40,038 bases of DNA, from the NCBI GenBank assembly GCA_022579005.1, contig MU401628.1, positions 1 through 40,038 on the forward strand, in the 5' to 3' direction. Shown in pieces: positions 22,506 through 34,914 of the stretch (the stretch's first letter is position 1; every line of letters begins with the position of its first letter). The notes beneath the pieces were generated by a model, which worked only from the letters and a program-made list of their open reading frames with translations, did no database searches and was not told where the DNA came from. Both the position numbers and the translations under genes were made by a program. The DNA comes from Poronia punctata (taxonomy: Eukaryota > Ascomycota > Sordariomycetes > Xylariales > Xylariaceae).

Positions 22506-24384
22506 GATCGTCCTTGTCGTCCTCCTAATTGAGCGATATTCAAGCTTGCAGGCTGGGATAGCCTGATAGGACGATAAGATTGTGAACGACCAAAAATTCT
22601 TGACAGACTCAGTAAAAAAGAAAGACGATCCGGAATCCCGCAGGGCTGCCCGGTTGTATTTATGGTCGTCTCAACCGCGACGGCCTTGGCTTGTTTATGA
22701 TTTCGAGCTAGGCTGACCCGTCATTATGGGGGCGCGCCAGCTTAGGGCCTTCTCCTTATTTCGGGTCCCCTAGTCAGAGAGGATCCTCAAGGCATTTCCG
22801 ACCATATCCACGTCTCCTTGCCACCGACCTGCGGGCTAGATTCTACTGCACAGTAGCCTTTCTCTTTTCAGGTATTAAATTGCAGGAGGTGGAACTTGGC
22901 CTGACCCTCTTTCGCGCCTCTTTCGTGGGGCCCGCCCGAAGAGATTGAGAGAAATACGAGAGCGGAACTGCCACTTTAGGGTCTGCCAAGGCCCCAGAGG
23001 AACGTTCTCACCAGCGCCTGACCGGAAGCGGATCTAGCTCGTTAGTCCTACCGAAGTCGAGAAAACCGACGGTAGGGAATGAAATTAGAAGAGTTTAGCG
23101 AATCGATCTTCGAGTACGAGTGGATTAATGGTCGTTTTGACTGGTCTCTGTTACCGTATGAGTAGATAATAGGTACTCGTACGAGTATGAACAAGCCTAG
23201 TATTTAGGCGGCCAGGTACCTCTAGGTTAGGTGGCCTGGGTGGTCTCTTACCTGCAGGGTTGCTGTTATGGCGTGGTGTGTCCGCTTACCTGCCAGGTAC
23301 AGAATGAAATAGACCGGTTTTAGTCCATTCACTGTAACCTCCCTACTAACATGTGTAATGAGGCTGTGCAACAACCAGGTTCAAATAGGGGTAAGCCGGC
23401 CGCACTGGCCCACTGGCTTATTTTTCCCGATCGCAAAGTCTCTCCAACCAAAAACAATTTCAACAATGCCCTTTTGTACGTATACGTGTAAGCGCATTGC
23501 TGCACAACATCCCGTGCATCCTGCCTATGTTTGCAGTACGCATGGTATTAGTAATCTAGTAGGTCTTGCTTTGAGAAGACAGCCCTATGAGCTGATGCTT
23601 ATGACTCGCATACATATTACCTGAGTAATAAGTGCCTATCAAGGTACTTACCTCGGTAGGCTGCTAGGTTAGGTTAACGAATTGGCAAACAATGACCTGT
23701 AATGGTCTTATTAAGCCCAAACACATGGATTGTAATGTACATCTACGTGTAGGTACAAGTACTTCAGGTACGTAGATCGAAAGTTGTAACCAAAATGGGA
23801 CTGCCTGAGGTATCTACCAAAAAAGACATCGCTTGCCCAAAATGTCCATTAAAGTAGGGCCTTGTCTTCAGCTAATGTACAGTGTGCGTTACCTCCTTGA
23901 CTCTCTTGAGGTACCTAGTCACAGCATCATTATGGGTATGAATGTGGGTACTCAGCCAAGTAACGTACCACGTACACGGTATGAGCTAAAAATACATTTA
24001 TATTTCCGATCTGTATCTGTTGTACCCATTGTGTGTCCTGCATTGTGCAATACAAAGGGGGCAGGTAGGTAGGGATGGCAGGGGTAGTAAACATCACGAC
24101 TGTTTGATTACTTACCTACCTTGGTAGCCAGGGCGGAAGCGAGGGTGGGCGGGTGGCTACTAGGTAAGTTGGTTTGTTCTTTTACTGCCTATATAATTTC
24201 CTATTTCCATTAGAACAATCAAGAGACTCAAAAGAGAAGGAAGAAAAGAAAACGATTCCAAGTCCTAGGTATGGGCACTATGAATAAGAGATTAACAAGT
24301 AGGTAGTACTACATAGTACCTGATCGAGATATAAGAACCATCAGCCTTGTCGTTCGCGTTAAGGGCCAACTTGGGATCAGATCA
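22506..24384. other. Gene-sparse region upstream of tyrosinase
   Basis: No convincing gene is present. CCATAAATA on the minus strand near 22657-22665, about 155 bp before the tyrosinase start, is a plausible TATA box. Several AGGTACCT palindromes occur (for example 23214 and 23909). Open frames at 23358-23624 and 23833-24072 have no recognisable content. Confidence 0.45.
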
Positions 24385-24724
24385 ATGGCAACAGAGACAA
24401 TCAAGGCTCGTGCTTACAGCATCACCGTCAAACCGGGTAAGTACCTACTATCTTAATGCCGTCATAGAGGACATCTATATCGTGTTTATATGAGTAGCTG
24501 CAGCCGAACCGACGTGGAGAAATGGTGTGATGCTCGTGGGGAGGAGCCGGCCCAGGCTTTTTTGCCTTGTACATGTGTGTATGGTTAGTAGGTATACGCC
24601 GTATCACTGCGTGCCATGCCCTTGGTTAGACCGAAGTAGCGAGCAGCGAGTTGTGGGCTACGATGCAACGTGTTTATATACCGTGCGTCGTGCATGTACT
24701 GTAGACATGTCGACCGTGACATGA
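24385..24724 (+). CDS. Possible small two-exon gene, unrecognised
   Basis: ATG at 24385 opens a 52-nt exon ending at a consensus donor (CCGG|GTAAGT). After a 67-nt intron ending CTGCAG at 24503, an open frame of 221 nt follows to a stop at 24724, giving 90 residues. A TATATAAT string lies near 24190, with an A-rich stretch between it and the ATG. The predicted product has six cysteines in its second half but no signal peptide and no family I recognise. Each element could arise by chance, so this is only a candidate. Confidence 0.18.
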
Positions 24725-26716
24725 TATTCCGATTCCCAAGTGGTGGGCAGGTCGACCTTATTACCTACGCACGTAATAACCTAAATAAGACGAATAGCAC
24801 AGTCTAATCAGAGAAACGTAGCCTAGAAGGCCACAGGGGCTGGATATTCTAGCCGTCAATTGCGTACCCTCAAAATACTATCATTTGAAGAGGTGCAAGA
24901 TCAGTGTCTACAATAATTATCTTTGCACTGCTACCTACTCGTAGGCTAAACATCCGAGATCACGTCACGTTGGATCTACGATACGATACGCCGCCTAGAC
25001 TAGACTAGAAATGTTCCTATTCTTGGTACTCGCAAATACTTGGCCGGCCGTAAGATCAGATGGCCATCTACACGCGCTACCTTACCTACTATCCATGTGT
25101 GTGGATGGTATGTTCTAGTGCTAGGGTTGACGTACTACACATATGTGCACAATTCATACCATTTGTTTTCAACAAGATTAGATTTCTATCGTCAGCTTCA
25201 TTATTTAAATAGGGGTATTCGCGGATGTATACTGTTGTATCGCCTATATTCAGGTTAATGTAAATAATGGCGACCGCCTCTACCGTATGAATTATTTCCT
25301 TATACATACCTGTTAGCTGGAATACAACTTTACTAAGTGCCTATACCCATAAAATTCCCGGCGATGATGTGTTGCCATGGCTATGGCGCTTTTCTAGAAC
25401 CTTGGCAACCGATGTTGGCAAAGATTCTTTGCAGACGCTTGGACGGGACTACTAGGGGGCGCCAAGTATCTAAACTGGCACTTGTTAAATAAATTATACA
25501 TGGCCTCTAGACCTTCGAAGCAAGTGTTTCTGGAGCTGTACGTGTATGGACCACTTCCCAGCCCAGTGGGGATTACACGTGACTGCAACGCCGCCATCAC
25601 GAGTCAAGGATAGGACGGCAACAAAATCGGAAGGCGACAGAGACTATTACCTACATAGTAGTTATTCGCGGCCGAACTTTCTGACCAACCGTTTCGGATG
25701 ATCACAACTCCGCAGATGACGCAGATTGTGGTGGGCTTGGCGTTGCGTTGGCATAGGGCTGACGTTATTAGTGAGGTGCCCGTAGGCCGTAGCCGTAGCA
25801 CAGATTCCAGGCAGAGCACGGGCAGAACGGGGTTTCCGGTGGCTGCCAAAAATCCACTTGGAAACAAGTGATAGTAACGTTGAGTGCCGGACGAGGTACC
25901 TACGGGCTTTACTAGAGGACGACATCATCACGGCAAGCCGCGGTGTGTGTAGGCTCGTGGGGGGCCGCGATACGTCTTTACCAAGTAAACAAGACTGCCA
26001 CATGGCATGACGAAGCGATGAAATTGGTTACAAGAATCGAGGTTTGAATCCAGTGCGAATCATCATCCGCGCTACTAGGACCGGTGCCAATAATTAAGCG
26101 AAGGCGTAAGCCTCAGGCAATTGCACGGGGCGTGTCACTCAGATACGAGTAGATCCTTTTATTGTTTGACCCGGCGAATATTGCCCGCTGTGACAAGGCT
26201 CGCCTAGGCTGGCATACCCGCCTGTAGCTACGGTACCTTGGATCGGACACGGCACATTATTGCCGATATGGATGTAGCCTTTTTAGTTCCCTCGACGCAC
26301 ATCTACCGCTAACAACGCTACCTATTCGTTTGCGGGATGAGATGTATAGTCTGATGATTAGCCAATTATTAGTCGCACCTGTATATCGGTTGGGACGGAG
26401 AGTATTTTTAAGCTACATATATGGGAACATGAAGAATTTACGTACATCAGAACCGGATTTTCTCACCCAGCATCCGTGGGTATTTGCTGCCGGTTGTAGC
26501 TCCATGGTCTCCTAGGACATGGAAACCACTTTCTTGTAAACACGCCCGCTAATAACTTTCAAACCCCCATAAAACGAGTAAAGCGCAAGATCGCCACGTA
26601 GGAAGACGGGCTGCATAGCTTCACATTTGCTTGATGAAGATACGAGATGCCCCACCTCAATTCGTTGCCCCAGACTGGAGCCGGTCACCCCGGTATACTC
26701 GTCCTCCTAGTGCGTA
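24725..26716. other. Gene-sparse region
   Basis: No gene is supported. Frames at 25394-25600, 25662-26003 and 26330-26515 lack recognisable motifs and believable splice partners. AGGTACCTA occurs at 25894. There is no AT-rich decay here, so the region has not been heavily RIP-mutated. Confidence 0.4.
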
Positions 26717-26816
26717 GTATGCTTACAACACCCCGAGAGCTGCACATTTGGTAGAGATAAACAGTATGCTTACAGCACCCCGAGAGCTGCACCTTTGGCA
26801 GAGAAAACAGTATGCT
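26717..26816. repeat. 46-47 bp tandem repeat, just over two copies
   Basis: Unit one begins with GTATGCTTACAACACCCCG at 26717. Unit two starts at 26764 with GTATGCTTACAGCACCCCG, and a third copy begins at 26810 but stops after GTATGCT. The two full units differ at a few sites, mostly transitions. The array lies about 200 bp beyond the stop codon of the orphan gene at 27012-28313 and may be in its 3' region. Confidence 0.75.
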
Positions 26817-27011
26817 AAAGAGAAACGGAAACAGAAAATTTGATGTATTTACCAAGAACGAACACCATGCCCAGCCTGCAGGAGCGCTACCTTGAGGTTA
26901 CCCCCTTTTACCAGATTGGAATCTCCGACCTGTAGACCGCAGCTATCCCCATAGCTCCTGACACTCACCGTTTGCTTCGCATACTGCCTGTTCCTGTCTG
27001 GCTGTGTAGTA

Positions 27012-28313
27012 CTAATGGTTTGCGGAAATAAGATAATCAGGCGAGGCAATAAGTGCTTCGTCCGGGTTTCCAGCGAGATCATAATTGTACAGATACTTCT
27101 TCTCGCCGTTGGCCACGACCTCCGTGCGAGTGTTGGGTTGAATAGCCTCCACCGATATGCGAGCATTGTAGTCAAATGTAGCCATGAGAGACCAAGCACT
27201 GATGCCTGTCATCTCGATCCTCATCTGGAACGGGGACACCCAGGGTGATAGATTGGCGAGTGTGGTTTTGGGACAGAAGACTCTGCCGTTGACGTGCCAT
27301 CTAACCACTGTATTCCAGGTTAGCGCGCCGCTTTCCCACGCAATTTCAGATTCCATAGCCCGCTGAAATGGAGTGTCATCCCCGACTTTGGGATCATTTT
27401 TTGTGGAATTCAAATTTAGTTATTACTCACGTTGTTCGCCGAGTTCCTTAACAGCAGCATAACACCGCTCTCCAGAAGAAGTCTCGGTTGTCGGCGTCGG
27501 ATTAGATAGTAGTTTCAGCTCCTCAACTTGTTGCGTGTCATATCCTGCTCTCCTCCAGATATCGTGAAGTCTGGTTCGAATCCGGTCTAGGCGACTCTGT
27601 ACTGGCTCGTGTTTTCCGCTGGCATCAGGCGTTGGCTTGCGGCGAGGATCAATGATGGCATACGCTACTAGCTGGCCGGACGGTCCCGCCTTGGCCTCCT
27701 CAAAACGCCTCGAATGCCACACAACGGTGACCCAATCGTAACCCCATTCGTCTTCTACCCAGATGGGCCAGATAATCCAGGGCCGCTTCTTTATGTCAAC
27801 GTAAAATCTGTATTGCGCCTCGTTCGTTACTGGATTCTCGACGAAGAGGCTCCTTTGTTGGTCCATTGTCTGATGCATCGCTTGGGCGGCCTCCTCGGAG
27901 GTGCCCCATAGCGCTGGACCGTTTGGCGGAGGAATATATACAGAATTCCGAACATCCTTGGGCAAACATTTCCAAAGAAATGACGTGGCCATGTCCATGG
28001 CGCACATTGAAATAGGTGCGTCACGCGAGAGCTGGAGGCTCGAGAGACTGTTCATGGCGCGGTGCGTCTGGACAACGAAGCGGGGACAGGGGACATCTCT
28101 TTTCCGTCTCTTGTCGAGGGGGTAATAATCAAATGTCCCGTCATTGATTGTCCACCCGTGTCCCATGCGGATCTCATACTCGTCTGTCCTCTTCCGCTTT
28201 GTAGGCTCTGAATGCATTGAACCACTGGGGGGCTCACCCTGCATGCCCTGTTCTGGGACTTGCGAAGGGTGAGGAACCTCTGCGGTTCGCTTCGAAGCTG
28301 GCCTAGTCTGCAT
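27012..28313 (-). CDS. Orphan nuclear-type protein, possible diverged Ulp1-like fold
   Basis: Two exons on the minus strand (28313-27431 and 27385-27012), joined across a 45-nt intron (donor C|GTGAGT, acceptor CAAAG|TC, branch-like ACTAAA), give 418 residues. Without the splice the first exon ends three codons later after AVKELGEQRE, giving 296 residues. The N-terminus is hydrophilic with basic patches KRKR (40-42 region) and KRRKR (68-72), likely nuclear signals. Residues 95-115, 176-200, 215-224 and 281-291 follow an order like a C48 (Ulp1/SENP) peptidase: a helix resembling the substrate-binding helix, a strand ending DW at 193-194 where Ulp1 has HW, AIIDP with Asp222, and GERCYAAVKEL with Cys284 where Ulp1 has DCG. 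I recognise no named family and this fold is an inference. The second exon encodes a C-terminal region of about 120 residues with coding-like composition. There is no signal peptide or membrane segment. Confidence 0.6.
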
Positions 28314-28999
28314 TATTGCGACCAGTTCACTGACTTATTTTGCCTCGGGGGTTAACGTCGCCAGACAAATGACAAGAATGAAATGCACACCGATATCTTG
28401 TTAGTTTAGTAAACACGATATGCTTCTGGACTACAATAGTGTTACAAGAATTGTCTGGATCAGCAACTCGACATCGAAAGGATAGTCGAGTAAGAGTCTA
28501 AAGTAGAAACAATGAACCAACCATAACCAAGACATGCATTGCTGAGTCGAGAGGGGGCAGGACTGGTTTCGGGGGGTGGCCCCTTTGTTATGACTGGAGG
28601 GCTTAGTCTCATTCTTTGTCACCGAACAACGTTTCGGGGAGTTCGGTCCTTAGCCAATATTCTCTATTCCTTGTGCATCTGAACATCCTATGAGTACAGG
28701 GAAATCGTGCAGCCTATTGACAGACTGGATGGGCAACACATCCCCTATTGTTGTGCATCACAACGCTTCGCTGGTAAGAACATGGAATGCTAAGAAATTG
28801 TGAAAGTGGCCTAATAACAACTTGTACGAGTACCAAGGCTAGTCCTGCGCTGCCCCTGCGAGTTCAACCACGCGAGTGTAAGTAAGAATACCTAAAATCA
28901 ATATACTTTCCTTCTAGTAGTCTGTAGAGGTGAACAACGTCCTTCTGGTCGGACTGTGCAGATGGGTTTGACTAGCACGTGGTTTAGGTTCTTGTTTAG
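28314..28999. other. Intergenic region before second AT-rich block
   Basis: This lies upstream of the orphan gene and up to the left direct repeat. No gene is supported; the minus-strand frame at 28431-28622 is short and featureless. Base composition is normal until about 29075, which is inside the left repeat. Confidence 0.45.
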
Positions 29000-29240
29000 T
29001 GTGCTTTTTCTTGTTTCTTAATAGTAGCCTGACTACGATTTGCAGTTAGAATGCTATAAAGGGAAGTCTAAGATAATTATATATTTTTTATAAGCTTTAT
29101 ATATATTAAAAAGTGTAAAAAGTATTTATATATATAAATTAAGTAAAGCTAAATATTTTAACTTTAAGCTTTATTATAATAGTTATTTATAGTACTTAAT
29201 AAGTTTATTATTTTATTTTTTAAAAGTTAATAAATTTATA
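29000..29240. repeat. Left direct repeat (LTR-like), outer half unmutated
   Basis: It aligns to 34915-35151 with an offset of 5912, changing to 5911 after a one-base indel near 29065. From 29000 to 29115 this copy keeps G and C where the right copy has A and T. From 29125 to 29240 the relation reverses. Between 29074 and 29114 the copies are identical. Confidence 0.8.
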
Positions 29241-32200
29241 ACTATTTTTTTTATTAAACTAGTTGCTTTAATTAGCTTAGTAAAGCTATTTTTAATTTTG
29301 CTACTATTTTGTTTATTTTATAATTTTGCTTATAGCTTTTAGCTATTTTTAATTTTTTTTTAGTATTAGTTTACTAATATATTATAAGCTTTATATAAGC
29401 TAGCTATTTTATATATATATTAAAAATAAGTTTATTTTATTATATTTATTAGTTAGTAATATATTACTAAAGCTACGTAGTTAGTATATATTATTAAAAT
29501 AATAGCTTATTATAAACTATAGCTTATTATAATAAAGTTTAGCTTTATAGCTTTTTTACTATACTTATAAAACTTAATTACTAAGTTTATAAATATAAAT
29601 TAGTTTTTTACGTTTTTATAAATAAGCTTTAATTTAATTTTAGCTAGCTTTTATATTGCTAAAATATTATTTAGCTAGTAGTGCTTTATAATTTAGTATT
29701 AAATTTTTTTATATTTTAGCTTTTTTTCTTTTTTTTAAGTTATAAATATAATTTGCTATTTTTATTATTTTTTAGTATTAAAGCAATTAAGTACTAAAAA
29801 GAAAAAATAGCTTAAATAGCTACTTAGTTTTAAAATTTAATTATATAAGCATACTATATATATAAGCAACTTATTTATACTTTTAAATTTGCTTATAATA
29901 TTTTTTTATAATATAATTTGCTTAATATTTTAGTTAACTTTTTTAACTTTATTATTATTATATAAGCATAAAAGTATTACTAGCTTTATTATAAAGCTAT
30001 TTAAAAAGTGCTATATAATAGCTTTAAAGCTTATAAATTTAAGTTTATTATTATATATTTATTTATATAAATAACTAAAAGTTTAGCTAATTTAATTTAT
30101 TAATAGCTTTATAGCTTTAAAAAATATATTTAGTACTTTTTTAGCTTTTATTTATAATATAGCATATTTAATATATATTAATATTTATACTTTATTAAAA
30201 CTTATATAGTTTATATTTTATTATATTAACAGTTTAAGTAATATAATTAGCTTAAAATTAGGTAATTATATTAAAAGTAGCTTTATTAGGTAGTATTTAG
30301 TATATTTTATAATAACTTACTATATAATTAAAGTTATTTTTAAATACTAATAAACTTTATTTATTTTATACTTAACTATTTTAATTATAATATAGCTAAA
30401 GTTTTTATATAATTTTTAACTTTTATATATTAAATTTTTTATTTTTAATATTTATAATAAAATTACTACTTAGTATACTATTTTAGCTATATATAAAAAG
30501 TTGCTTAATATTTATTTATAAGTTTTTAGCTAATATAACGCGTTTTTATAAATTTAAAAGTGTTTTTAAACTTATTTAATATTAAAGTTTATAAAAAAAG
30601 CTTTATAAAAGTATAAATACTTAAAAATAGCTTATAAATTAATTTAGTTAAAATATTTAAGCAAGCATACTATTTTTAGCTTATTATTTACTATTATGTT
30701 TTTTATTAGTTTTAAAAGCTAGTTAGTAATTAAATTAGCTTTACTAAGTTTATATATAATTTAAATATTATAATACTTAATAAAGTTAATAAATTTTATA
30801 ATATAAGCAAGTTGCTTAGCTTTGCTATATATTATACTTAATAATTAATAGTTGCTATAAATAATAACTTTATTATTTTTAACTTAATAGCGCTAATATT
30901 ATAAACTTAGTAATATTGCTAACAACTTTTTTTTTTATATAAAATATTATAACTATATTTTTATAAGCTTTTTTAAAAAGTACGCTATTAAGTATAACGC
31001 AGTTTTTTTGCTTAATAAGTATAGCTATAATAAATATATTTTAACATATACTTAGCTTAAATTTATATTTATTATTAATAATAATTGCTAATTAAAGGTT
31101 TTTATTATAAGTATAGTAATAATAATTATATAAATTTTTTACTATACTACTTTTGCTTTATTAGTTAATATTATTAAAACATTTTTTAAGCTTTTAAAAA
31201 GTGCTATTAGTAGTGCTATATATAATAAAAAACTTTTTATAAAATACTTAAAATATTTTATAGCGTTTATAAACGCTTTAATTTTTATTATTATTTTTAA
31301 TATTAATTACTTTAGCATAGTAAATACTCTTACTAAGCTTGCTTTAATTTTATTTTTTAAAATTATAAATTTTAAAAAAACGCTTTTTTTAATAAATATA
31401 AAGCATTTTTTAAAGTTAATTATTATACTATATATTATAAGTTTAGCAAATACTTTATAGTAATGCTTATAAACTTTTTTTATAGTATTTTTTTAAATAT
31501 AAATATTATTAAATAAGCTAGCAAACTACTTATAAATTTTTTTTATTATTTTTTAAATTAATGCTTAAAATATTACTAGTACGTTATAAAGTTTAAATAG
31601 CATTATTAATTATTTATAAATTTTATTTAATATTATAAACGCTATTTTTTTATAATTTTTTTTATATATAATTATATACTAAAAGCTATTTTTTAAGTTA
31701 ATAAATATATACTATTTATAGCTAGTAGCGCGTTATATTTTATTTTATATATTAAGTAAAAAGTACGCGTGCTTTTTTATTTTTTTATTTAGCTTATAAT
31801 AATTATAATATATTTGCTATATTACTTTTAAGTTATTTTTATTTACTTTTTTAAAATAATTAACTTTAATGCTTTTTTTAGTATAAATAATATTAGTAAG
31901 CTTTATAAGCTTTTGCTTTTTTAAATATATTTACTATTATATACTTTTAAAAACTTAGTAATTGCTTACTTTTATATTAAGCTATATTTTTATACTAAAA
32001 GCTTAATAGGTTTATAGTTGCTTATATTAATTTAATATTTAGTTTTTATAATTATATTAATATAATATTATTTAAAGTTAAATAAGCTAAAAAAATATAT
32101 AATATAATGCTTTAAATAACTTAATACTTAAGCTATTTTTAATATTTTTTTATACTATTTTACTTATAGTTTAAGTTTTTTTTTACTTTTTAATATTATA

Positions 32201-34914
32201 GTTTTTAGCTATATATTTACTATAGCTATATAAGCAAATTTTATGCTTAAAGCTATTAAATACGCAATAAGGCATAGTTTTAGCATGCTTTTAATATTTA
32301 TAAAAGTAACTACTTTATTTTATTTTTTTTAAAAAAATAAGCTACTTTATTTATAAAATAAGCACTTTAAAATTATAAGATTTTTTAAAAAAGTATTATT
32401 AAAAACTATGCTTATAATTATTAACTATTTTAATAAAGCTTTTTTATTACTTATAACTTATTTAGCTATAATTTTATAGTTTTAATTAATATAAAGCCTA
32501 ACGCTGCTAACTTTTTTTATTATTATATTATATTTACTAAAGTATAGCTAAAGTTGCTATGCTATGCTTTTAAAAATATAGTAACTAATATAGCTATAGT
32601 TTAAAAATATTATAAATTTAATTTTATTAGCAAGCTTTATATTAAATAAGTTATAATAGTTTAAATAACTATTATATAGCTTGCTTTTTTTAAGCTTTAG
32701 TTTACTTAAGCTTTTATTAGCTTAAACTAGTATAATAAAGCTATTTTATTTATTATTTTTAAATAATTTAATAATTTTGCTATAGTTATTTTTAAAATTA
32801 CTTTTTTTAAAACGTTTAGCTAGTAATTAATTAGTAGCGCTATTATAATTTTTTTTATAATTTTTTATAAAGTAAGCTTAGTTTATTTTGCTGCTTTTTT
32901 TAAGCTAGCGTTTTTTTATAAACTAATAAAGCTTTTTATAAAATAGCTTTTTTTTAATTATAATATTTTTATTTTTTTTAATATAATTATTAATATAATT
33001 ATTAATTTAGTTATTATGCTTAAAGTTATTTTTTTATAAGTATTAGCTATTATTATTAAACTTTTTTTAATTGCTTTTTAAAAAGTATTTATTTATTTAC
33101 TTTTACTACTAATTATAGTTTTAATAAGTTTAAGCTATAAAGCTACTTTTTTTTAGTTTTTTTTTTAATATAATAAATAGCTTATTTATTATATTTTAAG
33201 TTAAAAATAATAGCTTTTATAAAGCTAAATAGCTTAGTATTGCTACTATATATGCTAACATTAGCAGTATTACTATTATATTTGCTTTTTATACGTATTA
33301 TTATTTTAATATATTAAACTACGTATTTAATAACTTTTTTATTATTTAAGCTTTAAGCTTTTATTTTTATATATACTTAAATTTTTAATATTTTAACTTA
33401 TAGTTTTTTAAATATTATTTTATATATTTATAAAGTTTATATATTAATAATAAATAGCTTATAAAAAAAGTTTTTAAATAATTTATATACTAGCTTACTA
33501 ATTTGCTAGTAGTTGCTTATATAAATATAAACGTTATAAATAAGCTATATAGTACGTTATATTGCTTAAAAACTTATATTATAGTTTTTAGCAAGTTAGC
33601 TTATATAACTTTTTAAATACTTTATAAAAAATAAATTATAGCTTAAATTTTTATTTTATTTTATTTAATATATAGCTAGTTTATAAGTTATAAAAAACTA
33701 GCGCTTATTATAGCTTATTTTAAATATTTTATAGCTTATTTAATATATTTTTATTAGCTTTGCTTAGCTAGTATTTATATAAAAAAACTATTTTGTTTTT
33801 TACTTTATAACTACTAAAGTATTTAGTATTTTTTTTAAAAAACGTATTTAAAAATATAGCTTAAATGTTTTTTTTAAGTACTAGCTATGCTTTATATTTT
33901 ATTAAACTTATAAAAGTTTAAAAATTTATTTAAAAAATATATATTATTAATAATGCTTTTTAATATTTTTAAGTATTATAGCGTTATAAAGTTAAGTATA
34001 CTTTTATTAGTTACGCTTTATTAATAACTTATACTTATAAAGTTATAAGCATTGTTTTAGTTTTAAATATTTTAACTAGTATTATTATATTTTAGTAGCT
34101 TTTTGTTAACGCTAGTATTTAAAACGTAATTATTTTTACTTAAAACTATTAATATAGCAAGTATTATATTAATATTTTTTAATACATTACTAACTTTATT
34201 TATTTGCTTATTAATTTTTTTATAGCAAGTTTTAAGTTTTTTAGTTTTATTATAAAGTATTTTACTTTATTTAATTATTTACTTATTAACTTTTTTATTT
34301 TGTTTTTTTATTATACTAGTAATATTTTTTTAAAGTTTATTATTTTTTTAGTTTATTTTAATATTAAAGTTTTAAATATTATTTTTAATTAAAAACGTTT
34401 AATTATTTAAGTTTTTACTAAGTTAATTTAGTTTTTTTTATACTTTTAAAGTAATAATAATAAGTTTATATATTTTTTTACTTTTATATTTTTTTATATA
34501 GTTAGCTATTATTAGTTTATATTTTTTTTTTTTTTACTATTTTTTTTATTATAATAGTAACTTTTTTTTATTAAGCAGCTATATAGCAAATATATACTAT
34601 AAGTGCTTTTAAAGTTAGTTTAAAACTTAGCTTTAAAGTTAAGCTAAAGCTTTTAGCGCTTTGTACGCTTTATAACAAAAGCTTTTTATTTTTTAACTTT
34701 TAAAAAAGTACTTAAAAAAATATATTATATAAAAGTAAAAAAAAGCTAAATATTTTTAGCTTTTAATAGCTTAAGTTATTTTTATTAAATATACTAAGTA
34801 CTAATATTTTATTAATAAAATTAATATTGCTAAATAGTAATAAATAAAAAGATTTTAAAAATATAATTTAATTAATTTTATTTTTACTATATAGCTATAT
34901 AAATAATTATTTAT

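Noticed and set aside
26030..26062. tRNA-like T-loop string GGTTTGAATCC at 26041
   Set aside because: The flanking bases do not form a T stem and no matching D arm, anticodon arm or acceptor stem could be placed.
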